29,216 bases of DNA from DATBHZ01 sp036557185 (lineage in GTDB: Bacteria > Actinomycetota > Acidimicrobiia > IMCC26256 > JAENVU01). The stretch is from assembly GCA_036557185.1 (NCBI GenBank), contig DATBHZ010000061.1, positions 1 to 29,216 of the forward strand. Reading direction: 5' to 3'. Made by a program: the position numbers and the translations under genes. A model generated the notes under the pieces. It did not search any database and was not told where the DNA came from. It saw only the letters and a list, made by a program, of their open reading frames with translations. Of the stretch, positions 7,655 to 15,013 are shown one piece after another. Positions within the stretch are counted from its first letter, which is position 1; every line of letters starts with the position of its first letter.

Positions 7655-8422
7655 TCAGAGCCCAGGGCTGCTGTGCATGATGCCGCCGTCCGCGAACACC
7701 GTCGTAGCCGTCACGTAGCTCGAGCCGTCGCCGGCCAGGAACGCGACGACGCGTGCGATCTCGCCCGGATCCGCCATGCGGCCGAGCGGGATCGCGGCGT
7801 CCAGCACCTTCATCTTGGACGGGTCCGCCATCGTCGACGCGTTGATCGGGGTCGAGACCGCGCCCGGCCCGACACCGACCACTGTGATGCCGTGCGGGCC
7901 GAGCTCGACACCGGCCGTGCGCGTCAGCATGCGCACACCGCCTTTCGACAAGCAGTACGGCGTGTTGCCGGGCATCGGCCAGTCCTCGTGCACCGACGTG
8001 ATGTTGATGATCCGGCCGCCGCCCCCCTGCGCGATCATCTGCTTCGCCGCGAGCTGCGTGCCGAAGAAGGCGCTCTTCAGGTTGATCGCCAGGACCTTCT
8101 CGTAGTCCGCCTCGCTCGTGTCGAGTACGGACGTGCGGGTCTCGACGCCGGCGTTGTTCACCATCACGTCGAGGTGGCCGAACGAGCTCACCGCAGCGTC
8201 GACGAGCTTCTGGAGGTCCTCGACCTTGCTGACGTCGGCCTCGACGCCCGCGGCCTTGCCCCCGAGCCTCGCAATCTGCTGCTCGAGATCCTCGGTGGCC
8301 TGCGGATCGGCGATGTAGTCGATCACGACGTTGGCGCCCTCGTCGGCCAACGCGAGGGTGATCGACTTACCGATCCCGGTGTTACCGCCGGTGACGATCG
8401 CGACCTTGCCGTCGAGTGTCAT
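7655..8422 (-). CDS. Short-chain dehydrogenase/reductase (glucose 1-dehydrogenase-like)
   Basis: The product has 255 residues and is a classical SDR. The cofactor motif TGGNTGIG is at 11-18, NNAG at 89-92, and the catalytic set is Asn114, Ser143, Tyr156 and Lys160 (YCLSK). The closing AFLAGDGSSYVTATTVFADGG is typical of the FabG/glucose-dehydrogenase group. It oxidises or reduces an alcohol or carbonyl group with NAD(P). The order suggests the NADH it may form passes to the adjacent NDH-2 and bd oxidase. ATG 8422 has GAGGAG upstream at about 8430-8435. It is the first gene of the tight SDR-ndh-cydA-cydB unit; 88 bp separate it from the gene before it on the same strand, so a longer transcript is possible. 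Confidence 0.9.
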   Translation of the reverse strand: MTLDGKVAIVTGGNTGIGKSITLALADEGANVVIDYIADPQATEDLEQQIARLGGKAAGVEADVSKVEDLQKLVDAAVSSFGHLDVMVNNAGVETRTSVLDTSEADYEKVLAINLKSAFFGTQLAAKQMIAQGGGGRIINITSVHEDWPMPGNTPYCLSKGGVRMLTRTAGVELGPHGITVVGVGPGAVSTPINASTMADPSKMKVLDAAIPLGRMADPGEIARVVAFLAGDGSSYVTATTVFADGGIMHSSPGL

Positions 8423-8510
8423 CCGAATCTCCTCGCATCACCGGGGGGTCGCTCAGCGAGTGATGATCCTCCCAATACGGGCGAAACGTTGTCAATGGGA
8501 GGGAGGGCGA

Positions 8511-8765
8511 TCAGGCGCCGAGCGAGCGCCTCGCGGCTCGAACCAGGCGCTGTTGCTCCGACTTCGTGGTCGTGCGCGAGCGGACGAACTCGCCGTCCAC
8601 CTTGAGGTCCGCGAAGAGGCCCGCCGGGTCCGCGTGGAAGTGGAGGAACGCGACCGAGCCCCGGTAGAAGGTCCCGGTCGATCGCTCGGTGAGGCCCGGG
8701 AGCGATCGCAACGACTCCAGCATGCTCTCATAGCCTGCGAGATCGTCGGGTTGTGCGTGCCGCAC
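8511..8765 (-). CDS. Small conserved-looking protein downstream of phosphoglycerate mutase
   Basis: The product has 84 residues with no recognised domain. It has a clear globular pattern: LESLRSLPGLTERSTGTFYRGSVAFLHFHADPAGLFADLKVDGEFVR, ending in a basic helix TKSEQQRLVRAARRSLGA. The central 'F.r...FLHFH.DPaG.fADl...gef' segment resembles small actinobacterial hypothetical proteins I have seen without function. GTG 8765 starts 2 bp after the mutase TAG, so translation is probably coupled; ATG 8723 is an alternative. It is the fourth gene of the aldehyde dehydrogenase-HIT-mutase run. No function can be given. Confidence 0.65.
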   Translation of the reverse strand: MRHAQPDDLAGYESMLESLRSLPGLTERSTGTFYRGSVAFLHFHADPAGLFADLKVDGEFVRSRTTTKSEQQRLVRAARRSLGA

Positions 8766-8767
8766 CG

Positions 8768-9493
8768 CTACCCCGCTTGTCGCCTGACCGCCTCGGCGGC
8801 TTCTGCCGCGGCGGCAGGATCGAGGTACTCGCGCGCTACCACCTGCATGCGCGCGTCGAGCTCGTAGACGAGCGGCTGACCCGTCGGGATGTTGAGCTCG
8901 ACGACCTCGTCGTCGGACAAGCCGTCGAGATGCTTCACCAGCGCGCGCAGGGAGTTCCCGTGTGCCGCCACGAGCGTGGCGCGACCGGCCTCGAGATCCG
9001 GAACGATCCCGTCGAACCAGTACGGGAGCATCCGCTCGACCACGTCGGCGAGGCACTCCGACCTCGGCACGAGCTCTGGCGGGAGATCCGCATAGCGGGG
9101 ATCGGCCGAGGCATCCCATTCGAGCGGCGGCGGCGGAGTGTTGTAGCCGCGCCGCCAGGCCATCAGCTGCGCGTCGCCGAACTCCTTCTTGATCTCGCTC
9201 TTGTTCTTGCCCTGCAGCGCTCCGTAGTGCCGCTCGTTCAGGCGCCACGACCGGCGCACCGGGATCCACGAGCGGTCGCACGCGCGCAACGCGATCTCGG
9301 CGGTGCGGATCGCGCGCTTCTGCACCGAGGTGTGGGCGAGATCGGGCAGCAGGTCGTGCTCCAACATGAGCTCCCCACCACGCAGTGCTTCGGCCTCGCC
9401 GAGCGGCGTGAGGTCGACGTCCACCCAGCCCGTGAAGAGGTTCTCCTCGTTCCAGGTGCTCTGCCCGTGGCGGAGCAGGATCAGTGTCGGCAC
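8768..9493 (-). CDS. gpmA: 2,3-bisphosphoglycerate-dependent phosphoglycerate mutase
   Basis: The product has 241 residues, near the usual 230-250. The opening LILLRHGQSTWNEENLFTGWVDVDLTPLGEAEA carries the phospho-acceptor His9 in RHG. SVQKRAIRTAEIALRACDRSWIPVRRSWRLNERHYGALQGKNK and WRRGYNTPPPPL are diagnostic of the cofactor-dependent mutase. AAHGNSLRALVKHLDG holds the second catalytic His178. It interconverts 3- and 2-phosphoglycerate in glycolysis and gluconeogenesis, in the cytoplasm. GTG 9493 is chosen because the family begins directly with the first beta strand; the frame upstream overlaps the HIT gene. Its neighbours, an HIT protein 10 bp upstream and a small protein 2 bp downstream, are on the same transcript. 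Confidence 0.95.
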   Translation of the reverse strand: MPTLILLRHGQSTWNEENLFTGWVDVDLTPLGEAEALRGGELMLEHDLLPDLAHTSVQKRAIRTAEIALRACDRSWIPVRRSWRLNERHYGALQGKNKSEIKKEFGDAQLMAWRRGYNTPPPPLEWDASADPRYADLPPELVPRSECLADVVERMLPYWFDGIVPDLEAGRATLVAAHGNSLRALVKHLDGLSDDEVVELNIPTGQPLVYELDARMQVVAREYLDPAAAAEAAEAVRRQAG

Positions 9494-9503
9494 GAGCTCG
9501 AGG

Positions 9504-9974
9504 CTACGCGAGGTCCGTCGTGCGCACACCGAACAATGCGCGTGCCCTCGTGGCGAATTCCTCCATCGCCGCCGGGTCCGGCCGCTCGCCACGGTCGAAC
9601 AGCGCCGCCTGCTGGCGCGGCCCGCTCCCGAGCTCGTCGAGCAGCTCGCGCGTCACCGGCTGGACGACATAGTGGATGTGGACCGGATCGCTGCCGTTGT
9701 GCGACCAGAGGCACGTGTACACCTGCTCCGCCGTGGGTGATGCCAGCTCGTCCACCACACGCGCCGTGTCGCGTAGCAGCGGGCCCAGCTCGGCGGCCTC
9801 GGCGTCGGTCAGGTCGCGCACGTGCAGAACGTGTCGAGTCGGCTTGACGAGCAAGGTGCCGACAGGCAGAGGCCCGACGCAGTGCTCGACTACCCAGTGC
9901 TCGGTGCGGGCGATCGATCCGCCCGGCAGGGTCGCGCGACCCGCGATCAGGTCGCACGCCATGCAACCGGTCAT
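9504..9974 (-). CDS. HIT-family protein
   Basis: The product has 156 residues. Cys4-x2-Cys7 in MTGCMACDLIAG is the usual N-terminal Cys pair of histidine-triad proteins. VGTLLVKPTRHVLHVRDLTDAEAAEL is the core strand-helix segment. The active-site region reads SDPVHIHYVVQP, with His99 and His101 but Val where the third triad His (HxHxH) would be; related actinobacterial proteins also show a HxH-x-V-V-Q-P form, from memory. The expected role is nucleotide hydrolysis or nucleotidyl transfer at an alpha phosphate. ATG 9974 is used; Met5 would also give the Cys pair in part. The gene lies 9 bp after the aldehyde dehydrogenase stop, so it belongs to that transcript. Confidence 0.85.
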   Translation of the reverse strand: MTGCMACDLIAGRATLPGGSIARTEHWVVEHCVGPLPVGTLLVKPTRHVLHVRDLTDAEAAELGPLLRDTARVVDELASPTAEQVYTCLWSHNGSDPVHIHYVVQPVTRELLDELGSGPRQQAALFDRGERPDPAAMEEFATRARALFGVRTTDLA

Positions 9975-9983
9975 GACTGCGAG

Positions 9984-11453
9984 CTAGGCGGGAAGTCCGA
10001 CGGTCTTCGTCTCCAGATATTCCTCGAAGCCCTGGATCCCGTGCTCGCGTCCGAGCCCGCTCTGCCGGTAGCCGCCGAACGGCGAATCCGGACCGAACCA
10101 CTGGCCGCCATTCACGGCAACCGTGCCGGTGCGCAGACGCTTCGCGATGTTGAACGCACGGTCGAGGTCCTTACCGTTGACGGCGCCCGACAACCCGTAC
10201 TTGGAGTTGTTCGCGATCCGCACCGCGTCGTCGTCGTCCTCGTACGGGATCACGGACAGCACCGGCCCGAAGATCTCCTCCTGCGCGATGGTGGAGTCCG
10301 GGTCGACGTCGACGAACAAGGTGGGCTCGACGTAGAAGCCCTTCTCGAGGTGCTCCGGCCGCTTGCCGCCGACGACCAGCCGCGCGCCTTCCGCCTTGCC
10401 CTTCTCGATGTACCCGAGGACGCGCTCGCGCTGACGCGCGTTGATGAGCGGGCCCTGCATGTTCGCCGCGTCGGTCGGGTCACCGTACGACCACGACTTG
10501 AACGCCTGCTCGAGGAGCTCGACACCTTCGTCGTAGCGCGAGCGCGGCAGGAGCATCCTCGTGGTGATCGCGCAGCCCTGTCCGCCGTGCATGCAGACCA
10601 TCGGCCCCGACGCCATCTGAGCGTCGAGGTCCGCGTCGTCGAGGATGATGTTGGCGGACTTGCCGCCGAGCTCGAGGAACACGCGCTTGAGGTTCTCCGC
10701 GCCCACGCTCATGATCCGCTTGCCGACGGCCGTCGAGCCCGTGAACGAGACCATGTCGACGTCGGGTGAGCTCGTAAGCACCTCTCCCACGGTCGCCGCG
10801 TCGCTCGACGTCACGATGTTGAACACACCGGGAGGGATGTCGGTGTAGTTCTTCACCATCTTGCCGATGTGCGTCGCGCTCCACGGGGTGTCGGGCGCCG
10901 GCTTCAACACCACGGAGTTCCCGGCGGCGAGCGCAGGAACGATCTTCGACAGGTTCAGCATGAACGGGAAGTTCCAGGGCGTGATGCAACCGACCACACC
11001 CATGGGCTCGCGGAGCACCTTGCGCGCACTCGTCATGCCGAAGAACTCGTGCACCGGCAGGTCGGTCTCCCAGTCGATGCGGTCGATGCAGTCGATGTCC
11101 CACGCCATGTCGTCGATGCAGGAGTCCTGCTGGATGGCGTAGGTCAAGCCGATCGGAGCACCCACCTCGGCGACGATCTGCGGCCGGAGCGTCTCGCGCT
11201 CCTTCTCGAGCGCTTCCTGCAGCTGGCGGAGGCACTGGCGGCGGAACGCCTGGTCCTCGGACCAGTCGGTCTCGTCGAACGCCCTGCGTGCGGCGGTGAT
11301 GGCGCGCTCCATGTCGGCCGCGCCGGCGTCGGCGACGTCACCGATGGGCTCTTCGGTGGCCGGGTTGATGTTGGCGTAGGTCTTGCCGTCGGCGGCGTCG
11401 GCGAGCTTGCCGTCGATGAACATGCGTCCCTCGCCCGAGACACCATCCGTCAT
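9984..11453 (-). CDS. NAD(P)-dependent aldehyde dehydrogenase
   Basis: The product has 489 residues, a full-length ALDH superfamily member. The oxyanion Asn lies in TPWNFPFML, the cofactor lysine in VVLKPAP, the general base Glu261 in LELGGKS and the catalytic Cys294 in GGQGCAITTR. The C-terminus has EEIFGPVLSVIPY and PFGGYRQSGLGREHG. It oxidises an aldehyde to an acid; the group of sequences with the GGQGC motif often appears in fatty or aromatic aldehyde catabolism, but the substrate is not visible. The ATG 11453 has GGGGACGG just upstream. A TAGCCT -10-like box sits at 11493-11498 on the minus strand. It heads a run of four genes on the same strand. Confidence 0.94.
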   Translation of the reverse strand: MTDGVSGEGRMFIDGKLADAADGKTYANINPATEEPIGDVADAGAADMERAITAARRAFDETDWSEDQAFRRQCLRQLQEALEKERETLRPQIVAEVGAPIGLTYAIQQDSCIDDMAWDIDCIDRIDWETDLPVHEFFGMTSARKVLREPMGVVGCITPWNFPFMLNLSKIVPALAAGNSVVLKPAPDTPWSATHIGKMVKNYTDIPPGVFNIVTSSDAATVGEVLTSSPDVDMVSFTGSTAVGKRIMSVGAENLKRVFLELGGKSANIILDDADLDAQMASGPMVCMHGGQGCAITTRMLLPRSRYDEGVELLEQAFKSWSYGDPTDAANMQGPLINARQRERVLGYIEKGKAEGARLVVGGKRPEHLEKGFYVEPTLFVDVDPDSTIAQEEIFGPVLSVIPYEDDDDAVRIANNSKYGLSGAVNGKDLDRAFNIAKRLRTGTVAVNGGQWFGPDSPFGGYRQSGLGREHGIQGFEEYLETKTVGLPA

Positions 11454-11553
11454 GGTTCCGTCCCCCTCAGCACTTCCGACGTATCGGCGCCGAGGCTACC
11501 TGTTCTTGAAATGCGCCGACACAAGGGTGCGCGGGGCTCACAGAGCGCAGCAG

Positions 11554-11559
11554 TACCGT
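11554..11559 (+). promoter_or_regulatory. -10 box for a probable leaderless Ppx transcript
   Basis: TACCGT fits the actinobacterial TANNNT -10 and ends 6 nt before GTG 11566; there is no ribosome site there. No -35 is evident. This supports GTG 11566 as the true start. Confidence 0.45.
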
Positions 11560-11565
11560 CGTGCA

Positions 11566-13122
11566 GTGCGCATTGCCGCCGTCGACCTCGGGTCCAACTC
11601 CTTCCACTTGTTGGTCGCCGAGGTTCGTCCGGACGGCGCGTTCGAGTCTCTCATCCGCGAGAAGGAGATGCTCCGGCTCGGCGACGTGGTGTCGCGCGAA
11701 GGCGAGATCACACCCGAAGCCGCGGACGCTGCAGTACGGACGATGCGGCGGTTCCGAAAGCTCGCGGAAGCAGCAGGCGCGGTCGAGATGCTCGCCCGTG
11801 CAACGAGCGCGTTGCGCAGCGCGCAGAACGGGGACGAGGTCCTCGATCGCATCGCGTCGGAGGCGGGCGTCGAGGTCGACGTCATCGACGGCATCGACGA
11901 GGCCCGGCTCATCTTCCTCGCCATCCGCGCGGGCGTCATGATCGACCCCGGCCCCGCGCTCTGCCTCGATGTCGGCGGCGGGAGCGTCGAGCTCATGGTC
12001 GGCGACGCGAGCGGGATGCTCTGGGCTGCGAGCGAGCGCATCGGCGTGGCCCGAATGAGCGCGCAGTACGTCACGTCGGATCCCATCTCGAAAGGTGACC
12101 TGCGGCGCCTGCGCGACCGCTACGTCGACGTGCTCGGGCCGCACGCGGTCACTGTGGCGCGTTTCGAGCCGAAGATGGCCATCGGGAGCAGCGGCACCCT
12201 CGAGGACCTCGCGCACATGGTGGCCGAACGGCGAGACGAGGTCGTGCCCCGATCCCTGAACCAGCTCACCGTCTCGCGCCCCGAGTTCCTCGCATTGCAC
12301 GAGGAGCTCGTTGCCTCGACGTCGGCGGAGCGCCGCAAGATGAAAGGGCTGGATGCGAAGCGCGTCGATCTCATCGTCGCCGGCTCGGTGCTGTTGTCCG
12401 TCGCGATGGGCCTCTTCGACGTAGAGGAGCTCACCATCAGCGAGTGGGCGCTGCGCGAGGGCATCGTGCTCGACGCGATCGGACGGCACGAGCCCGGCGA
12501 CTGGTCGGATGATCCACGCGCCATCCGGCGCTCCTCCGTGATGGAGCTCGCTCGGCGCTGCTCGTGGCCCGAGCAGCACTCCCGGCACGTCGCGACGCTG
12601 GCACTCCAGCTGTTCGACCTCACCTGCGAGATCCACGGGCTGAGCGACGAGGATCGTGAGCTCCTCGAGTACGCGGCGTTGCTGCACGACATCGGAGAGC
12701 ACGTTGCGCACGAGGACCACGACAAGCACGCTGCCTATCTCGTCTCGCACGGGAACCTCCGGGGCTTCCCTCCCGACGAGGTGACGCTGCTCGCCGCGCT
12801 CGTGCGCTGGCACCGCCGTGGCGACCCCAAGCCGAGCGACGAGCTGGTCGGGGAGCTCGACGCGGACGCGCGCGACCGCGTCCGGAAGCTGGTGGCGCTC
12901 CTTCGCATCGCCGACGGTCTGGACCGCAGCCGGAAGCAGGTGGTGTCGGAGATCGCGGCTCGGGTCAGCCCGTCAATGGTGCTGCTCCGGCTGGCAGCCC
13001 GGTCCGACCCCGAGCTCGAGCTCTGGGGAGCACGCCGAAAGCGTCAGCTGTTCGAACGCGTCTTCGACCGCGAGCTCGAGGTCACGGCACACCCCAGCGG
13101 GGCGGGGTTGCACAACGTCTAA
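11566..13122 (+). CDS. Exopolyphosphatase / pppGpp phosphatase with C-terminal HD domain
   Basis: The product has 518 residues. The opening MRIAAVDLGSNSFHLLVAEV and the LDVGGGSVELMVGD segment are the two phosphate-binding motifs of the sugar-kinase-like Ppx/GppA fold. IGVARMSAQY, AIGSSGTLEDLA and LISEWALREGIVLD-like ISEWALREGIVLDAIG follow in the usual order. From about residue 330 an HD domain starts; YAALLHDIG has His374-Asp375. The protein degrades polyphosphate from the end or removes the 5' phosphate of pppGpp. This long form with HD is the E. coli-type architecture, whereas many actinobacterial Ppx proteins are about 300-340 residues. GTG 11566 is preferred since the family starts there. 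It ends convergently on the TetR gene, the two stop codons overlapping. Confidence 0.93.
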   Translation: MRIAAVDLGSNSFHLLVAEVRPDGAFESLIREKEMLRLGDVVSREGEITPEAADAAVRTMRRFRKLAEAAGAVEMLARATSALRSAQNGDEVLDRIASEAGVEVDVIDGIDEARLIFLAIRAGVMIDPGPALCLDVGGGSVELMVGDASGMLWAASERIGVARMSAQYVTSDPISKGDLRRLRDRYVDVLGPHAVTVARFEPKMAIGSSGTLEDLAHMVAERRDEVVPRSLNQLTVSRPEFLALHEELVASTSAERRKMKGLDAKRVDLIVAGSVLLSVAMGLFDVEELTISEWALREGIVLDAIGRHEPGDWSDDPRAIRRSSVMELARRCSWPEQHSRHVATLALQLFDLTCEIHGLSDEDRELLEYAALLHDIGEHVAHEDHDKHAAYLVSHGNLRGFPPDEVTLLAALVRWHRRGDPKPSDELVGELDADARDRVRKLVALLRIADGLDRSRKQVVSEIAARVSPSMVLLRLAARSDPELELWGARRKRQLFERVFDRELEVTAHPSGAGLHNV

Positions 13123-13739
13123 TCGGCGACGGTGATGGAGATGATGCGCGCCGTCGTCTCCACGAGCTCGGCGCGCGTCACGCCGAACGGCTCGAGGTCG
13201 GCATGGAACGCGGCCATGCGCTCCATCATCGCAACAAGGGCGGCGGCGGCCGCGTAAGGCGTGACTCCCTCCCGGTGGCTCGCTGCCAACTTGTCGCGGA
13301 GACCTTCCGTGAGCGGCCGCAGCGAGGCGTTGCGCACGTCCCGGAAACGACGATCGCCTTCCTGCGCGGCGAGGTTGCGCGTGCGCAGAACAGCTCGGTG
13401 CTGATCCCAATACGCGATGAAGCCGTCGACGAGCTTGCGCGCGCTCGCCAGCCCGTCCCCGTCCGTCCAGGGCCGCTCGATGATCTCGCCGAGCGGCGCC
13501 ATCTGCTCGCCGACCGCCTCGGCCAGGGCGAGCACAGCCTCCTGCACGTCCCGGAAGTACTGGTAGAAGGTCGCCGGCGACGTCCCGACCTCGCGCGCGA
13601 TGTCGACGACTCGAAGGTCGCGCAGGCCGTTGCTCTCCAACAGCTTCCCGGTCGCGTCGATAAGACGGCGACGGGTCTCGGCACCGCGCTTGCCGAGCGG
13701 CCGCCCATCGGTCGCGAGGTCGGACCGGTCCCTGCTCAC
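13119..13739 (-). CDS. TetR-family transcriptional regulator near the CoA-catabolic genes
   Basis: The product has 206 residues. The HTH covers about residues 40-65 (LRDLRVVDIAREVGTSPATFYQYFRDVQEAV), with the 'tfYqYFrd' ending. The following helices (MAPLGEIIERPW, FIAYWDQHRAVLRTRNLAAQEGD, ERMAAFHADL) fit the KstR2/FadR-like TetR group that senses acyl-CoA or other lipids, though this assignment is only by general resemblance. GTG 13739 is placed 8 nt downstream of a TATCCT -10 box, again a leaderless arrangement. It is the last gene of the minus-strand run after thiolase, DUF35 protein and NIPSNAP-like protein, and is the only regulator within the catabolic block. Its TAG (13119-13121) overlaps the TAA of the Ppx gene. 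Confidence 0.9.
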   Translation of the reverse strand: MSRDRSDLATDGRPLGKRGAETRRRLIDATGKLLESNGLRDLRVVDIAREVGTSPATFYQYFRDVQEAVLALAEAVGEQMAPLGEIIERPWTDGDGLASARKLVDGFIAYWDQHRAVLRTRNLAAQEGDRRFRDVRNASLRPLTEGLRDKLAASHREGVTPYAAAAALVAMMERMAAFHADLEPFGVTRAELVETTARIISITVAD

Positions 13740-13744
13740 GGCGG

Positions 13745-13757
13745 GTCAGGATACCTG
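13745..13757 (-). promoter_or_regulatory. TetR promoter -10 with CAGG-ATA-CCTG dyad
   Basis: On the minus strand TATCCT (13753-13748) lies 8 nt before GTG 13739. It is part of a small perfect dyad CAGG-ATA-CCTG (13747-13757). The adjoining bases read CCTGAC on the minus strand (13750-13745), equal to the half-site of the operators at 17208 and 21194. The -10 is supported by position; autoregulation is inference. Confidence 0.4.
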
Positions 13758-13784
13758 CGCCGCGTGTCCTCGCCTTTGGCTGTC

Positions 13785-14486
13785 CTACAGCGTGTCGCCG
13801 CGGGAGAGCAGGGTGCCCGGTGCCGGGGTCATCAGCTCTTCACGCCAGCCCGTCAGGTAGTCGCGCGCGCGCCGGCGCCACGCCACGATGCGTTCGTCGC
13901 CGTCGTCGATGGCACGACCGAGCGATTCCTGGCCGGCGGGATCGCCCGCCCAGACGGTGACCACCTCGGTGTCGGCCATGAGCACCTCGTAGAGACCGAC
14001 GAGCCGGTGCCCGTGCTCGGACATCACCGGCACCCACTCCTCACGCACCGCCGCGAGGTAGTCGAGCGCGGCGCCGGGGCGGCACCGGGAGAGCTCGTGC
14101 ACGAGCACCGAGCCCGTGACGCCGTCGCGGCGCAACGATTCGATGGTCGGGCAGCCGGGCGCAGCGCCCAGCAGCCGGTCGAATCCGCCGCTGCGCACCT
14201 CCAGGGCCATCTTCCACCATTCGTTCAGCGCCGGGTTGCGCGTGCGCTGCAGGTTCGTGCGCTCCATGAGGCGACGCCAACCTGCCCGCCCGTCGACGCA
14301 CTCCCAGAGGTTCACGACCTGCGGCCACCGGCCGGTCGAGCCCATGACGTAGAAGGTGCCGAGCAGCTCGAGACCGCGATCCGCGGCAGATGCCGGGTCG
14401 AAGCGCGCGGTGTGCTCCATGTACTGCATCGCACCTTCGCCGACGATGTCGACGTACTCGTGCAGGTACAGCGCGCGATCGGCCAT
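13785..14486 (-). CDS. NIPSNAP-like protein with two tandem alpha/beta-barrel repeats
   Basis: The product has 233 residues. Two parts of like pattern can be aligned: residues 4-105 (ALYLHEYVDIVGEGAMQYMEHTARF ... GLELLGTFYVMGSTGRWPQVVNLWECVDG ... WRRLMER) and about 128-225 (SVLVHELSRCRPGAALDYLAAVREEWVPVMSEHGHRLVGLYEVLMADTEVVTVWAGDP ... IVAWRRRARDYLTGW). Each has strand, helix, 'G..l.G.y.v....evv.lW...' strands and a helix, as in NIPSNAP/dimeric alpha-beta-barrel folds. Such proteins act as small-ligand binders or as cofactor-free monooxygenase-like enzymes; none can be named here. The gene sits 11 bp after the DUF35 stop, hence in one operon with the thiolase pair. ATG 14486 is used. Confidence 0.72.
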   Translation of the reverse strand: MADRALYLHEYVDIVGEGAMQYMEHTARFDPASAADRGLELLGTFYVMGSTGRWPQVVNLWECVDGRAGWRRLMERTNLQRTRNPALNEWWKMALEVRSGGFDRLLGAAPGCPTIESLRRDGVTGSVLVHELSRCRPGAALDYLAAVREEWVPVMSEHGHRLVGLYEVLMADTEVVTVWAGDPAGQESLGRAIDDGDERIVAWRRRARDYLTGWREELMTPAPGTLLSRGDTL

Positions 14487-14497
14487 CTCGCGGGGCG

Positions 14498-14926
14498 CTA
14501 GAGCGGTACGAAGTCGACGAACGAGACCCGGTCGTTCGCGCGGCGGAACTCGGCGCGCACACGTGCTCCGATGCGCGCTTCCTCGGGGCTCACACCGGGA
14601 AGCTGCGCGATCATGCGCGTGCCCGGCTCATCGAGGTCCACCAACGCGACGACGAACGGCACCTGCTCGTTGAACGGCGGGAGCCCGTTCTGGCGGATCA
14701 CCGTGAACGAGTAGACGGTGCCGAGCCCGGACGCCGTGATCCACTCCAACGCGTCCGCACCGCAGTGCGGACAGCACACCCGCGGATAGTGGTGGTGCAT
14801 CCCGCACGCCCGGCAGTGCTGGATACGCAGCTCGCCGCGTGTGGTGCCTGCGAAGAACTCCTCCGCTTCCGGCGTGATGCGCGGGATCAGGTACTTCGGA
14901 ACCTCCGCCTGCTGGACGTCACTCAC
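14498..14926 (-). CDS. DUF35 / OB-fold zinc-ribbon partner of the thiolase-like protein
   Basis: From GTG 14926 the product has 142 residues. A rubredoxin-like zinc ribbon has Cys38-x2-Cys41 and Cys52-x2-Cys55 (HCRACGMHHHYPRVCCPHCG). It is followed by an OB fold (WITASGLGTVYSFTVIRQ, PFVVALVDLDEPGTRMIAQLPG, IGARVRAEFRRANDRVSFVDFVPL). DUF35 proteins pair with thiolase-like enzymes, for example Ltp2-DUF35 aldolases and acetoacetyl-CoA thiolase complexes in archaea, and bind CoA. GTG 14926 was chosen because the family begins at PKYLIPRITPEAEEFF and GGGAAG-like GGGAAG precedes it; an in-frame ATG at 15007 would add 27 low-complexity residues. It follows the thiolase-like gene by 87 bp. Confidence 0.88.
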   Translation of the reverse strand: MSDVQQAEVPKYLIPRITPEAEEFFAGTTRGELRIQHCRACGMHHHYPRVCCPHCGADALEWITASGLGTVYSFTVIRQNGLPPFNEQVPFVVALVDLDEPGTRMIAQLPGVSPEEARIGARVRAEFRRANDRVSFVDFVPL

Positions 14927-15013
14927 GTCACACTTCCCGCTCTCGGCGCTGCGCGCCGGGCCGCTCGGGCCACGCTCGCTGCTCGGCGGGATACCCGCCT
15001 CGCCCACGCTCGC

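Noticed and set aside
8449..8459. TCGCT-C-AGCGA inverted repeat before the SDR operon
   Set aside because: Perfect but short and GC-rich; many such repeats are expected here, and it is not placed over a promoter.
8490..8495. TTGACA on the minus strand upstream of the SDR gene
   Set aside because: A perfect -35 hexamer, but no -10 at 15-19 bp; the nearest TA-rich hexamers are at 11 or 22 bp. Not enough to call a promoter.
6494..8605. Very long open frame on the plus strand (about 700 codons)
   Set aside because: It is antisense to the NDH-2 and SDR genes, with Arg/Glu/His-rich composition and no motif; it reflects the codon pattern of high-GC genes.
14927..15013. Possible N-terminal extension of the DUF35 protein from ATG 15007
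   Set aside because: The added residues are low-complexity Gly/Pro/Ser/Arg without similarity to DUF35 proteins, and GTG 14926 has a G-rich ribosome site.
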